64,000 bases of DNA from Candidatus Leptovillus affinis (GTDB lineage: Bacteria; Chloroflexota; Anaerolineae; Promineifilales; Promineifilaceae): positions 930,001-994,000 of the forward strand of contig JADIYP010000006.1 in the NCBI GenBank assembly GCA_016705235.1, in the 5' to 3' direction. The notes below the pieces were generated by a model that was given only the letters and a program-made list of their open reading frames with translations, did not search any database and was not told the origin of the DNA. Made by a program: the position numbers and the translations under genes. Of the stretch, positions 1 to 8,266 are shown piece after piece (the first letter of the stretch is position 1; every line of letters starts with the position of its first letter).

Positions 1-734
1 GTGCCGCTCGACGATTCTAACTGCACTTCATAATCCCGAATCACCGGCGAATCAAATAAAAACTGCTCCCACCCAGACGGGCTGTAATCCGGCGCGCTGC
101 CCACTTGCAGCCGCGAATCCACGCCGCTGCCCCACACATGCACCACATAACTGCCCGCCGCCACCGGATTGCCCGACAAATCCAGCACCTCGCCGGCAAT
201 GCCCATCCAACCACAGCCCGCATTATTGGCATAATTTTGCAGATAGAACGGGCTGGTATTCGATTTGGTGAACAGATACTGCGAGCGCGTGGCGCTGGCC
301 GTGGGTGAAGGACCGGGCGGCGTTTCTGTGGGGGTATTGGATGGCGTCGGCGTGTGGGTGGGGGTTGGCGTGCGCGTGGGGAATGTGGGCACCGGCGACG
401 GCGTATTTGTTGGGCGAGAGGTGGTTGTAGGCCGCGCCGTGGCTGTGGCCTGAGGCGGCAGCGGCGTCCAGGTCGGCTGTAATGGCGTCGCCGTCAGCGT
501 TGGCAGCACCGCCAGACTGGCCGCTGTTGGCAGCGGCGTGCTGGTTGGCGCTTCACCCTGCCACTGTCGCTGCACGCGAGACGCCAAATTCACGGCCGTT
601 TCCCGCCCCGCCGGCCACACCAGAAGCAACAAAAACAACACAATCAACAGCAGCGCCAAAGACAAAAGCGCGGCTGTCAACACGTTCAATAAACTGCCCA
701 CACATCCGGTTTGCTGCTGATTCGTGCGACTCAA
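1..734 (-). CDS. Membrane-anchored protein with Pro/Thr-rich linker (3' end beyond the window)
   Basis: An open frame on the minus strand runs from about 734 down to base 1 without a stop. It encodes a short N-terminus, one strong membrane segment rich in Leu/Val (about 690-610), a Pro/Thr-rich linker of roughly 80 residues, then a compact domain beginning near base 290 that reads ...SPFYLQNYANNAGCGWMG and continues with GEVLDLSGNPVAAGSYVVHVW. The order (anchor, disordered stalk, extracellular beta-type domain) matches other surface proteins here. No ATG lies in frame after the upstream stop at 837-839. TTG at 734 or GTG at 701 are the plausible starts, and neither has a convincing ribosome binding site. 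The function is not recognised. The C-terminal part resembles carboxypeptidase-regulatory-like folds only loosely. Confidence 0.6.
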   Translation of the reverse strand, partial: MSRTNQQQTGCVGSLLNVLTAALLSLALLLIVLFLLLLVWPAGRETAVNLASRVQRQWQGEAPTSTPLPTAASLAVLPTLTATPLQPTWTPLPPQATATARPTTTSRPTNTPSPVPTFPTRTPTPTHTPTPSNTPTETPPGPSPTASATRSQYLFTKSNTSPFYLQNYANNAGCGWMGIAGEVLDLSGNPVAAGSYVVHVWGSGVDSRLQVGSAPDYSPSGWEQFLFDSPVIRDYEVQLESSSG

Positions 735-822
735 TTCTTGATTCCGAATCTTGATAGGGGCATGGTTTTCCGCGCCAATACAGAACCGGCGGCCAAACCA
801 TGGATTCTGTCCTGATTTACCA

Positions 823-1812
823 TCACGCGCCGTTATTTACCATGAGGACAATATCGGCTTGCTGCCATAAATCGGCCAACCAGGCTGCAAAATCAGCTTG
901 CAGCAGCGCATATTGCATGTCCGGCTCTAAACCGCGTTGGGGATCACGCTCAATCACTTGCACGATGTAGAAGGTCTGACGGCCGTCATCCGCCGTCACG
1001 GCAACCACATCGCTCACCTGCCCGGGCTGCAAGGCAAACGCCGCCTCTTCCACGGCCGTCACCAGCAGCGAGCCGCGCGCAAAAAAGCCCAGATCGCCGC
1101 CAATGTCGCCCGTCACCCGGTCTAATGAGTACTGCTGCGCCAAAAATGCAAAATCGTCGCCATTCTGGGCGCGCTGCCACACTTCCTGCGCCAGAGCGGC
1201 GTCATCTACCTGAATGTAACGTGCGCGAACCTGTTCCACCACGCGCGGCACATCGGCCGTCACCTGATCGCGCATCTGACCGGCGATCATTTCCGCCGCC
1301 AACGCTTCGCGGAATTCCGCTTCAGTCCACTGATTGGTGGCCAACCAGGCGTTAAAGCTGTCATCGCCGCCAGCGGCCGTGCGCAGCTCGGCCAATTTTT
1401 CGTCGACCATGGCCGGAGTCACCACAATTCCGGCGGCCTGGGCGGCCTGGGCAATCAAGACCCGCTCAATCAACGCTTGCAAAACCTGGTCGTGGTAATC
1501 GGGGTTTGGCACGGCCGTTTCCGTCTGGCTTTGCGCCTGTTCATAGCGGGCTAACTCTTGTTCGTACACCGACAAATAGAGAGGTTGACCGTTGACAGTC
1601 GCGGCCAGGGGTTCGGTGGGCGTGGGCGTAGGTGGAACGGCCGTATCCGTGGGCACGGCCGTTGGCGGCGCAGTTTGCTCCGGAGCCGCCTCATTGGGCG
1701 ATGCGACGGCCAGCGGCGCACTCGTTGGCGAAGCGGAATCGGTGTCCTTGCCACAAGCGGCCAACAGGAGCATTATCAGCCCCAAAATGAATATCCCACG
1801 CAGTTGTTTCAT
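823..1812 (-). CDS. PrsA/SurA-like peptidylprolyl isomerase lipoprotein (parvulin type)
   Basis: A 329-residue exported foldase predicted to assist folding of secreted proteins outside the membrane. The first 20 residues form a lipoprotein signal ending in LLLAAC, so Cys20 would be lipidated. A Thr/Pro-rich linker (about 25-75) follows, then a SurA-type helical chaperone region (about 75-185), and then a PpiC rotamase domain (about 190-295) containing FLAQQYSLD, GGDLGFFARG and FALQPGQVSDVV, all typical of parvulins. The architecture and length match PrsA. The gene stands alone, and its upstream neighbour hutI (also on the minus strand) ends about 160 bases before its start. The ACGGCCGT repeat occurs several times in the linker as Thr-Ala-Val. 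Family assignment is firm; clients are unknown. Confidence 0.9.
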   Translation of the reverse strand: MKQLRGIFILGLIMLLLAACGKDTDSASPTSAPLAVASPNEAAPEQTAPPTAVPTDTAVPPTPTPTEPLAATVNGQPLYLSVYEQELARYEQAQSQTETAVPNPDYHDQVLQALIERVLIAQAAQAAGIVVTPAMVDEKLAELRTAAGGDDSFNAWLATNQWTEAEFREALAAEMIAGQMRDQVTADVPRVVEQVRARYIQVDDAALAQEVWQRAQNGDDFAFLAQQYSLDRVTGDIGGDLGFFARGSLLVTAVEEAAFALQPGQVSDVVAVTADDGRQTFYIVQVIERDPQRGLEPDMQYALLQADFAAWLADLWQQADIVLMVNNGA

Positions 1813-1970
1813 GTATCAGCCCAATCAATAAATGACATAATGTGTAACTGTAAAGCCGATTCGATTATACCCAGACCCTATTGACCGGCAAATTTATGGC
1901 CTTCAGGCAGGTCCGAAAAGCTGCCTTTCACACCATAAACTCACCTGCGCCGCCAAACCCATTCCGCGCC

Positions 1971-3251
1971 TCAACGAGCGGTCGCGGCCTGACGGCCCAC
2001 GACCTGCCCTTTTTTGACGGCCGTTTCCACCAGATTGACGCCATAACGATAGCCCAACTGGCGATAATCGGCCGTGGATAAAATTAGCATATCCGCCTGC
2101 TTGCCCGCTTCCAGGCTGCCCACTTCGTGCCCACGACCGATGGCGTGAGCGCTGTTTAACGTGGCAGCGGCCAACGCCTGCGCCTGAGTTAGTCCCATGT
2201 AACGGCAGGCCAGAGCAATCACCATTTGCATTGATTCGCACCAGCTTGTGCCCGGGTTGCAGTCGGTGGCCAGGGCGAGCGCGCCACCGGCGGCCAGAAT
2301 GGCCTTCGCCGGTGTGTAGCGGCTGTGCCCCAGACCAAAAGGCGTGCCGGGCAAGCCGACGGCAATCGTTTCGCCCCGCCCCAACGCAATAATGTCGGCC
2401 ATCGGGGTCTCCACCAGATGGTCGGCCGATACCGCGCCCATTTCCACAGCCAATTTTGTGCCGCCCAGGCCCACAAATTCATCGGCGTGGACTTTCAGGC
2501 CAAAGCCTAATTCGGCGGCTCGCGCCAAAATGCGCCGGGTCTGGTCCAGGTCGAACACGCCTTCCTCGCAGAACACGTCGCAGAAAAGCGCACGGCCGTT
2601 CCGGGCCATCCATTCCGCCCCGGCAGGCAGCATCTCGTTGATGATGAGATCGACATACTCGTCTGTACGGCCGTGATACTCCACCGGCACGGCATGGGCC
2701 GGTAAAAATGTGGGCGTTATGTCAATTGCATGGGCGCGATCCAGAGCGAGAATGGCATCCAACTGCTTCATTTCAGCCTCAACCGATAAACCATAGCCCG
2801 TTTTGGCTTCCATGCTGGTGGTGCCATAACGCAGCATGGCGTCCAAACGCGGCAAGTTCGCGGCCACCAATTCGGCCAAAGTTGCCTGCCGCACCTGGCG
2901 TACAGTTGACATAATGCCACCACCGGCGGCCATGATCTCCATGTACGTGGCGCCAGCCAGACGCTGCTCAAATTCTCCGGCGCGATCGCCAGCCCAGGGG
3001 ATGTGGGTGTGGGGGTCGACAAAGCCGGGGATCACACAACGGCCGTCTGCGTCGAGCATGGTTGCGGCGTCGTACTGCGCCTGGAGAACGGCCGTGTCTC
3101 CCACCGCCACTATCACCCCATCACGCACAGCCACCGCGCCATCGGCGATGATGCCCAACTCGCCCAACGCCGCGCCGCGCTGTGGGCCATCAGGGCCGGG
3201 AACCACGCACACCTGCCCGGCCGAATGAATCAATAAATCGACTTGTATCAT
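1971..3251 (-). CDS. hutI: Imidazolonepropionase
   Basis: Hydrolyses 4-imidazolone-5-propanoate to N-formimino-L-glutamate, the third step of histidine degradation, in the cytoplasm. The 426-residue product carries the amidohydrolase metal motif in GFVDPHTH (His81, His83) followed by the HutI-specific AGDRAGEF and LAGATYMEIMAAGGG blocks, with later conserved His and Asp segments (PTFLPAHAVP, VHADEF, ATDCNPG). The start at 3251 is chosen because it has AAGGAAATGAC just upstream and gives the usual family length; an upstream in-frame ATG at 3380 would add 43 unconserved residues. No other hut gene is visible, so histidine degradation genes must lie elsewhere or be incomplete. Confidence 0.94.
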   Translation of the reverse strand: MIQVDLLIHSAGQVCVVPGPDGPQRGAALGELGIIADGAVAVRDGVIVAVGDTAVLQAQYDAATMLDADGRCVIPGFVDPHTHIPWAGDRAGEFEQRLAGATYMEIMAAGGGIMSTVRQVRQATLAELVAANLPRLDAMLRYGTTSMEAKTGYGLSVEAEMKQLDAILALDRAHAIDITPTFLPAHAVPVEYHGRTDEYVDLIINEMLPAGAEWMARNGRALFCDVFCEEGVFDLDQTRRILARAAELGFGLKVHADEFVGLGGTKLAVEMGAVSADHLVETPMADIIALGRGETIAVGLPGTPFGLGHSRYTPAKAILAAGGALALATDCNPGTSWCESMQMVIALACRYMGLTQAQALAAATLNSAHAIGRGHEVGSLEAGKQADMLILSTADYRQLGYRYGVNLVETAVKKGQVVGRQAATAR

Positions 3252-3334
3252 GTCATTTCCTTGTTGCAGCAACTGCCGACAAACTCCTGCTGCTGACCAT
3301 TTTACGGGTCTTTGAGATTTGATGGGGTTTGGTC

Positions 3335-3393
3335 TGATGCGTGATACGTGATGCGTGAAACCTCTCTGGTCACGTATCACGCTTCACGCATCA
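3335..3393. repeat. GCGTGA-repeat hairpin, copy 1
   Basis: This is an inverted repeat whose arms are themselves tandem copies of a short word: TGATGCGTGATACGTGATGC on one side and TCACGTATCACGCTTCACGC on the other, separated by a loop AACCTCTCTGG. Related elements lie at 8173-8223 and 49942-50003. The loop of the last one is the reverse complement of this loop, so the element occurs in both orientations. It sits between hutI and the MFS gene, both on the minus strand, and may form a transcript hairpin, but its repetition suggests a dispersed element. Confidence 0.8.
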
Positions 3394-3445
3394 GGGCCTG
3401 TCAACCCCCTGAGTTCCTGAAGAACCCATTTTACCCCAACGGCGG

Positions 3446-4627
3446 CTATTCCCCTTCTCGAATCCAGAAAGACAAGATGAAAACGGCCGTGCCCATCATC
3501 AGACCCGAGGCGATGCCGCTCCAGACAAAGCCACCGCGCAGCCAGATTACCGGGCCAAACGTTGCCCCCACCAGACGCCCCATCGACATCGCCGCCAAAA
3601 CCATCGTCATCACCACGCCGCGAGCGCGCGGAACAAGTTCGGTCATCAGCGGCATGCCGCCCACCAGGGTGATCTCGAAAGTGAGAAATAGAAAAAAGAG
3701 GGTGATGAGGGCGGCGGTCAGGCTGCCGCTGGTGTGGGGAATGAGCACGTAAAGCAGGCCATTCAGCACGCCCGTGGTAATGATCACCGGACGCTTGCCA
3801 AAACGGTCTACCGACCAGCCGGCAAAGGTTTCGCCGATGATTTCCGAGCCGCCAATCACGCCGGAAGCCAAGCCTAAGCTGGCCAACGACAAACTAAAAC
3901 TGGTCTCCATCCAGTCACCGTAAATGATGAACAGCATTTCGTTCGCGCCCGTTGCCAGGGTGATGTACAAAAAAGTTAACCAGATGACCGGATTGCGGCG
4001 CAAGACGCTGACTGTTTCGCGCCAGCCCACGCCTTCACTGGCGCGCCGGTTGCGGCGGGGCAGCACACGCCAAAGGACGAATACGGCCGTCAACGACAAC
4101 ACCCCCAACCAAAAAAACGGCGCCGACCAACCCTGCCGTTGAATGGCCAACCCAACAGCCGGCGCGCCCACAATAAAGGCCAGCGACCAGGCATATTCGG
4201 TCACCGCCAGCGCTTTGCCGCGCTGTTGATAGGGCACAGCGTCGCCGACGTACGACTGCATGGCCGGATCGAAGATGACCTTGGCAAAGGCCAGAATCGC
4301 CAGCGCCGCGCCCAACGACCAATACGCCGGCCAGACCACCACCAGCAAGCAGCCCAGGCCAAACAGGAGGGCGGAGACCATCATCATCACTTTACGGCCG
4401 TATCGCTGCGCCAGCGGACCCAACACCGGGCTAAAAAACCCGGCCACGTTGCGCATGGCGATCAGGCGATAAACGGCCGTTACCGGCACATCTAACCCGC
4501 GCGCAAAAGCCGGAGCAAACGGATACACCATCCGCAAACCGGTATTTAAAAACAGGCGGGCCAGGGTAATGGCCGCCAACTGCCAGCGAAATCGTGGCGC
4601 TTTTTGCTGAATGCTTGAATCTGTCAT
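3446..4627 (-). CDS. Major facilitator superfamily transporter
   Basis: A 393-residue polytopic inner-membrane protein with about twelve hydrophobic segments. The loop between segments 2 and 3 reads GPLAQRYGRKVMMM, the MFS signature (G-x-x-x-D/Q-R-x-G-R-K), and a related copy, GWSVDRFGKRPVII, begins the second half, giving the expected two-fold symmetry. The substrate cannot be read from the sequence; the closest resemblance is to drug/sugar efflux-type carriers. The start at 4627 lies about 100 bases from the start of the divergent gene at 4728, so a shared regulatory gap is likely. The ACGGCCGT word occurs within the gene without disturbing the frame. Confidence 0.88.
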   Translation of the reverse strand: MTDSSIQQKAPRFRWQLAAITLARLFLNTGLRMVYPFAPAFARGLDVPVTAVYRLIAMRNVAGFFSPVLGPLAQRYGRKVMMMVSALLFGLGCLLVVVWPAYWSLGAALAILAFAKVIFDPAMQSYVGDAVPYQQRGKALAVTEYAWSLAFIVGAPAVGLAIQRQGWSAPFFWLGVLSLTAVFVLWRVLPRRNRRASEGVGWRETVSVLRRNPVIWLTFLYITLATGANEMLFIIYGDWMETSFSLSLASLGLASGVIGGSEIIGETFAGWSVDRFGKRPVIITTGVLNGLLYVLIPHTSGSLTAALITLFFLFLTFEITLVGGMPLMTELVPRARGVVMTMVLAAMSMGRLVGATFGPVIWLRGGFVWSGIASGLMMGTAVFILSFWIREGE

Positions 4628-4727
4628 ACCTCAAAGTGTAGCGAACAGTCACCAATCAACAAACAACGGCCAGCAGCCATTGCTTCCATCGCCCCTGCCA
4701 GGCAAAAATGTTACAATCACGGCCATT

Positions 4728-5510
4728 ATGTCCAAACCAACATCCAATTCCTCAATCACTTCAGCCGCCAACCTGCCCGCGCCGCTGCGCGTGGCCGTCG
4801 CGCTGCTGATTCCGCTGATTGGCGCGGCGCTGCTCAGCAGCCTGGCCGGCCGCATCCAACCTGTAGACCCGGCAGACGGCCGTGCCGCCAGCGCCCTCTT
4901 TTTGGGCAGCGCCGGTCTCATCAGCCTGCTCATTGGCGTGAGCTGGTATGGGCTGTATGGCATCGGGCTGCGCGAGAAACGGCCGTTATACGCCGGCATC
5001 GCCTTCGCCGCCATGGGCTGGGCCGCCTTTTTGGTTGCCCGCTTCGCCTGGGTACTCAATGTCGGCTACGGCCCGGCCGGAGCCACCCGCTCGCTCGTCT
5101 ACCTGCTCCTGTTTGAAGCCTTCGCCGCCCAGGTGTGGACCTTTGGCCTCTTCTTCCGCACCCTGGCCGATTGGCGCGGACCGCTGACCGCCGCCGTCGG
5201 CAGCGGCATCCTGTTTGGCATGATCGGCTTCCTGTTTTTCCAGGAGTCATTTTACGACAGCCTGACAGGGCTGCTGTATTTCTTGGTGTGGGGCCTGTTT
5301 TATGGCGTCATTCGCCTGCGCACCGGCAGCCTGCTGGGCATCGTCATCATTCAGGCCATCCAAAGCTTTACAGCCTGGGTGGTGATGGTTCCGGCCGCCG
5401 TGCCGCCGCCGGAAGAAGCCATGCAGATGGTTTATCTGGTCGTTTCTATCGCCTACCTCCTGTTTATTTGGCGGTTATGGCCAAAAACGGAGGCCGATTA
5501 CCGTGTCTAA
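4728..5510 (+). CDS. CPBP-like integral membrane protein with degenerate motifs
   Basis: A 260-residue protein with about seven or eight membrane segments. The C-terminal half follows the layout of the CPBP (CAAX protease/bacteriocin-processing) family: a helix containing FEAFAAQVWTFGLFF where the family has the Glu-Glu motif, then FGMIGFLFF, then GVIRLRTGSLLGIVIIQAIQ in the place of the third motif. The expected paired glutamates and the two histidines are absent, so it is probably not an active protease. The start at 4728 is the ATG nearest to the hydrophobic core; an earlier in-frame ATG at 4611 overlaps the divergent transporter gene. It overlaps the next gene by 8 bases, indicating co-translation. 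Confidence 0.6.
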   Translation: MSKPTSNSSITSAANLPAPLRVAVALLIPLIGAALLSSLAGRIQPVDPADGRAASALFLGSAGLISLLIGVSWYGLYGIGLREKRPLYAGIAFAAMGWAAFLVARFAWVLNVGYGPAGATRSLVYLLLFEAFAAQVWTFGLFFRTLADWRGPLTAAVGSGILFGMIGFLFFQESFYDSLTGLLYFLVWGLFYGVIRLRTGSLLGIVIIQAIQSFTAWVVMVPAAVPPPEEAMQMVYLVVSIAYLLFIWRLWPKTEADYRV

Positions 5511-6378
5511 AACACAAGTACAAATTATCATTGATGATCGCGCCCGGCTGGGCATGGCCCTGCTGGCCGCCAGTCGTTGGCCAGACCTGGAACAAGCGCG
5601 GCTAACCCACGCCGTGCATCCCCACGCCAAACAAACGCGGCAGTTCGTCGCCGCCATCGCCCCCACCCAGCCGGCCGTCGTCCGAATAAATCAGCATTTG
5701 CAAATCGGCTGGGCGGTAGACATTGTGTTTATGGCCCTGCTGCGCTGCGCCCCGCCCATGTGGGAAGCGCAGGAGCCGCTGCCCATCGTCTTCGACGATG
5801 AACAATGGCAGATGTGGGTGCGTCAGTTTGACCGCGCCCTGGATTGGCCCGGCTTTTGGGCGCAGCACGCTGCCGCCTGGCAAGAAGCCGCCGCCGACCT
5901 GAGCGCCATCTTCCAGAACAGCCCGCTGCCCGGCTTTTTGAGCCAGATGAGCGGACGGCCGTTTACCCACACCCTCGCCATCATGCCCAACCTGGTGTAT
6001 CCGGCGCTAACGGCCGTGCTCGCCCCCACCGCCGACACCTTCTACCTGCTCATCCCGCCGCCCAAAGCGGTCGGCGAATCGCCGCCCTGGCCCTACGCCG
6101 AAGACCCCGGCTGGGTCCACGCCCAGGCCATCCGCCGCCTGCTGCCGCACCTCCTGGCCGACGAGTTCAAGGCACTCAGCGAGACACAGCAAGCCCTGCT
6201 GCTGCACGCCGCTGCCGCGCTCTACCTGGAGCAGGCCATCGACAACGGCGAAGCGCTGGCCTACGTGGTCCGCAATAAAAAGCAGCACAACCTGCCTACC
6301 TTACCCCTGGTCATCAAGAATTTGCGCGACTATTTGGCCGCGCCCAACGGACGAGGGCTAAGCGACATTGTTGGCTAG
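5503..6378 (+). CDS. Conserved-looking hypothetical protein, GTG start
   Basis: A 291-residue soluble protein of unrecognised family. It starts with GTG at 5503, overlapping the end of the membrane protein upstream by 8 bases, so the two are probably translated together. The sequence is rich in Ala, Leu, Trp and Pro, has no signal peptide and no membrane segment, and contains no catalytic motif I can name. The coding pattern is clear, with codon use like its neighbours and ACGGCCGT read in frame as Arg-Pro-Phe and Leu-Thr-Ala-Val. It ends just before a G-rich/C-rich hairpin that probably closes this two-gene transcript. Confidence 0.75.
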   Translation: MSKTQVQIIIDDRARLGMALLAASRWPDLEQARLTHAVHPHAKQTRQFVAAIAPTQPAVVRINQHLQIGWAVDIVFMALLRCAPPMWEAQEPLPIVFDDEQWQMWVRQFDRALDWPGFWAQHAAAWQEAAADLSAIFQNSPLPGFLSQMSGRPFTHTLAIMPNLVYPALTAVLAPTADTFYLLIPPPKAVGESPPWPYAEDPGWVHAQAIRRLLPHLLADEFKALSETQQALLLHAAAALYLEQAIDNGEALAYVVRNKKQHNLPTLPLVIKNLRDYLAAPNGRGLSDIVG

Positions 6379-6379
6379 A

Positions 6380-6448
6380 GATTGGAGGCTGGGGAGTGGA
6401 GATTGAGAAGTTCAGCCCCCAACCCCAATCCCCAGCCCCCAGTCCCTA
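6380..6448. repeat. G-rich/C-rich intergenic hairpin
   Basis: The gap between the hypothetical gene and the enoyl-CoA hydratase holds GATTGGAGGCTGGGGAGTGG followed by CAATCCCCAGCCCCCAGTCC, two arms that pair extensively around a loop near 6408-6420. Like the GCGTGA hairpins elsewhere, each arm is made of short imperfect tandem words (GGAG/GGGG steps). It lacks a T run, so it is more likely a dispersed element or RNA-stability hairpin than a simple terminator. Confidence 0.55.
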
Positions 6449-6473
6449 CATTCCCAAATCAAGGAGGCTTCCC

Positions 6474-7247
6474 ATGACTTACGAACATATTCTTACGCGC
6501 ATCGACGGCCGTGTCGGCATAGTGCAGTTTAACCGGCCCAAGGCGCTCAACGCGCTCAGCCGCGAATTGATGGCCGAGGTCATCGACGCCCTGACACAGT
6601 TCGACCGCGACCCGACCATCGGCGCGATGATACTCACCGGCAGCGACCGCGCCTTCGCCGCCGGGGCCGACATCAAGGAAATGGCTAACGCCAGCGTGGT
6701 GGCGATGTTGGACAACCCGTTCATCAACTACTGGGACGAGCTGCGCCAAATCAGCAAGCCGATCATCGCCGCGGTGTCTGGCTTTGCCCTGGGCGGCGGA
6801 CTGGAGCTGGCGATGGCCTGCGACATGATTGTGGCCAGTGAAACGGCCGTTTTCGGCCAACCGGAAATCAATCTAGGCATCATCCCCGGCGCGGGCGGCA
6901 CGCAGCGCCTGACGTATGCGCTCGGCAAAGCGCTGGCGATGGAAGTTATATTGAACGATAGACGATTAACGGCCGTTGAAGCGCAGCAGTTCGGCCTCGT
7001 CAACCGCGTCTACCCCGCCGAAACCTACCTCAACGATGCCATCGCCCTGGCCCAGCAAATCGCCGGCCGCGCCCCGGTCGCCGTGCGCCTGGCCAAAGAA
7101 GCCATCAACGCCGTCTACGAAACCTCGCTCCAGGCCGGGCTGGCCCACGAGCGCCGCCTGTTTTATATGCTCTTCAGCACCGCAGACCAGAAAGAAGGCA
7201 TGGACGCGTTTGTCAACAAGCGCCCAGCCGAGTGGACCGGTAAATAA
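6474..7247 (+). CDS. Enoyl-CoA hydratase/isomerase family protein
   Basis: A 257-residue crotonase-fold enzyme that would hydrate trans-2-enoyl-CoA thioesters, as in fatty-acid beta-oxidation. The oxyanion-hole segments are present: FAAGADIKEM (about 61-70) and SGFALGGGLELAMACD (about 102-117). Both catalytic glutamates are visible, Glu111 in GGLE and Glu131 in GQPEINLGIIPGAGG, so hydratase activity is expected. The start at 6474 follows AAGGAGG with ideal spacing. Its stop overlaps the ATG of the next gene by one base (7247), so it is translationally coupled to the GrdB/PrdB-family protein. The exact acyl-CoA substrate cannot be read. Confidence 0.92.
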   Translation: MTYEHILTRIDGRVGIVQFNRPKALNALSRELMAEVIDALTQFDRDPTIGAMILTGSDRAFAAGADIKEMANASVVAMLDNPFINYWDELRQISKPIIAAVSGFALGGGLELAMACDMIVASETAVFGQPEINLGIIPGAGGTQRLTYALGKALAMEVILNDRRLTAVEAQQFGLVNRVYPAETYLNDAIALAQQIAGRAPVAVRLAKEAINAVYETSLQAGLAHERRLFYMLFSTADQKEGMDAFVNKRPAEWTGK

Positions 7248-8125
7248 TGGGCGGCATGGTTGACAGCTTTAAGTTTTTGCCACGTTTGATTGCCGCGTTT
7301 TACCAGATGACCGAGCGGGAGCCGGAGCTGCCGATTCCGTGGACAAAGGTGGAACGGCCGTTAGCCGACCTCACATTCGGCCTCGTCACCTCCGGCGGGC
7401 TGTATCTGCGCGACGCGCAGCCGCCCTTCGACGTGGAACGCGAAAAGCGTGAGCCAACCTGGGGCGACCCCACCTATCGCGCCATTCCCGCCAGCGCCGC
7501 CCAGGCCGACATCGCCGTCAGCCACCTGCACCTCAATCCTGCCTTCGCCGAAACCGATTTCAACGTTGTTCTGCCAATCACCCGCTTTCAGGAATTGGCG
7601 GCGCAGGGGGTGATCGGCGGGCTGGCCGACGACGCCTATTCGTTCATGGGCTTCCAGGGCTTCCCGCCGGATACGTCTGCCTGGCAAACCCGGTACGGAC
7701 CGGAGATAGCGGCCAAATTCCAGGCCGCCGGCGTAGACTGCGTGCTGCTGACGCCTACCTGACCCGACTGCTGCATCAACGTGCCCGTGCTGGCGCGTAC
7801 CCTGGAAGCGGCCGGTCTGGCGACCATTTTGGTGACGATGATGCCCTATTGGGCGGAAAAAGTGGGCGCGCCGCGCACGCTGGCCGTGGAATACCCGTTC
7901 GGGCAAACGCTGGGCCAGCCGGGCGACGCCGCCGGGCAGATGCGGGTGATAAGGCAGGCGTTGGAGGTGTTGGTAACGGCCGTTACCCCTGGAACCATCG
8001 TCCATGCGCCGGAAATCTGGCCTGTCGAGCAAAAAGAAGCCTACAAAACATGGCAGCCGCCTGAACCATCACCCATCATCGCTGAACTGGCTCCCCGCCT
8101 CCGCGACATGCTGCGCAACCGCTAA
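7247..8125 (+). CDS. Glycine/sarcosine/betaine reductase selenoprotein B family protein with in-frame UGA (probable Sec172)
   Basis: Two halves in the same frame are separated by one TGA at 7760-7762. Read through, they give a 292-residue protein that matches the GrdB/PrdB-like family along its whole length, including SGGLYLRDAQPPFD, VLPITRFQELAAQGVIG, FMGFQGF and the C-terminal EYPFGQTLGQPGD. The stop falls in LLTPT-stop-PDCC, exactly where relatives carry Sec or Cys in a Thr-Pro-x-(Sec/Cys)-Pro-x-Cys redox motif. This points to selenocysteine rather than a random nonsense mutation. No shift of frame is needed. A second ATG at 7256 is possible, but 7247 overlaps the hydratase stop. A downstream SECIS hairpin was not convincingly identified by eye, and no sel genes lie in the window. 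Its substrate is unknown. Confidence 0.85.
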
Positions 8126-8172
8126 AAATGGGACACGGATTTGACGGATTTTTTCGGAAAAGAATCCATTTT

Positions 8173-8223
8173 TGATGCGTGATGCGTGAAAGTCTCTTGT
8201 CACGCATCACGCATCACGCATCA
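8173..8223. repeat. GCGTGA-repeat hairpin, copy 2
   Basis: The arms TGATGCGTGATGCGTGA and TCACGCATCACGCATCACGC flank the short loop AAGTCTCTTG. It is the same family as 3335-3393, with the tandem words more uniform. It lies between the GrdB/PrdB-like gene and the dehydrogenase gene, both on the plus strand. Confidence 0.8.
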
Positions 8224-8266
8224 AAATACCACTTCACCCTTCCGATAGGGCCAACCTCTTACCATT

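Noticed and set aside
1..1812. Numerous Arg/Gly-rich frames opposite Pro/Thr-rich linkers
   Set aside because: They are antisense images of low-complexity linkers and lack ribosome sites.
1971..3251. A histidine-degradation operon
   Set aside because: No hutH, hutU or hutG is adjacent; neighbours are unrelated.
7247..8125. Frameshift or nonsense pseudogene
   Set aside because: Both halves are in the same frame and the stop is at the exact selenocysteine column, unlike the deletion-type breaks seen elsewhere.
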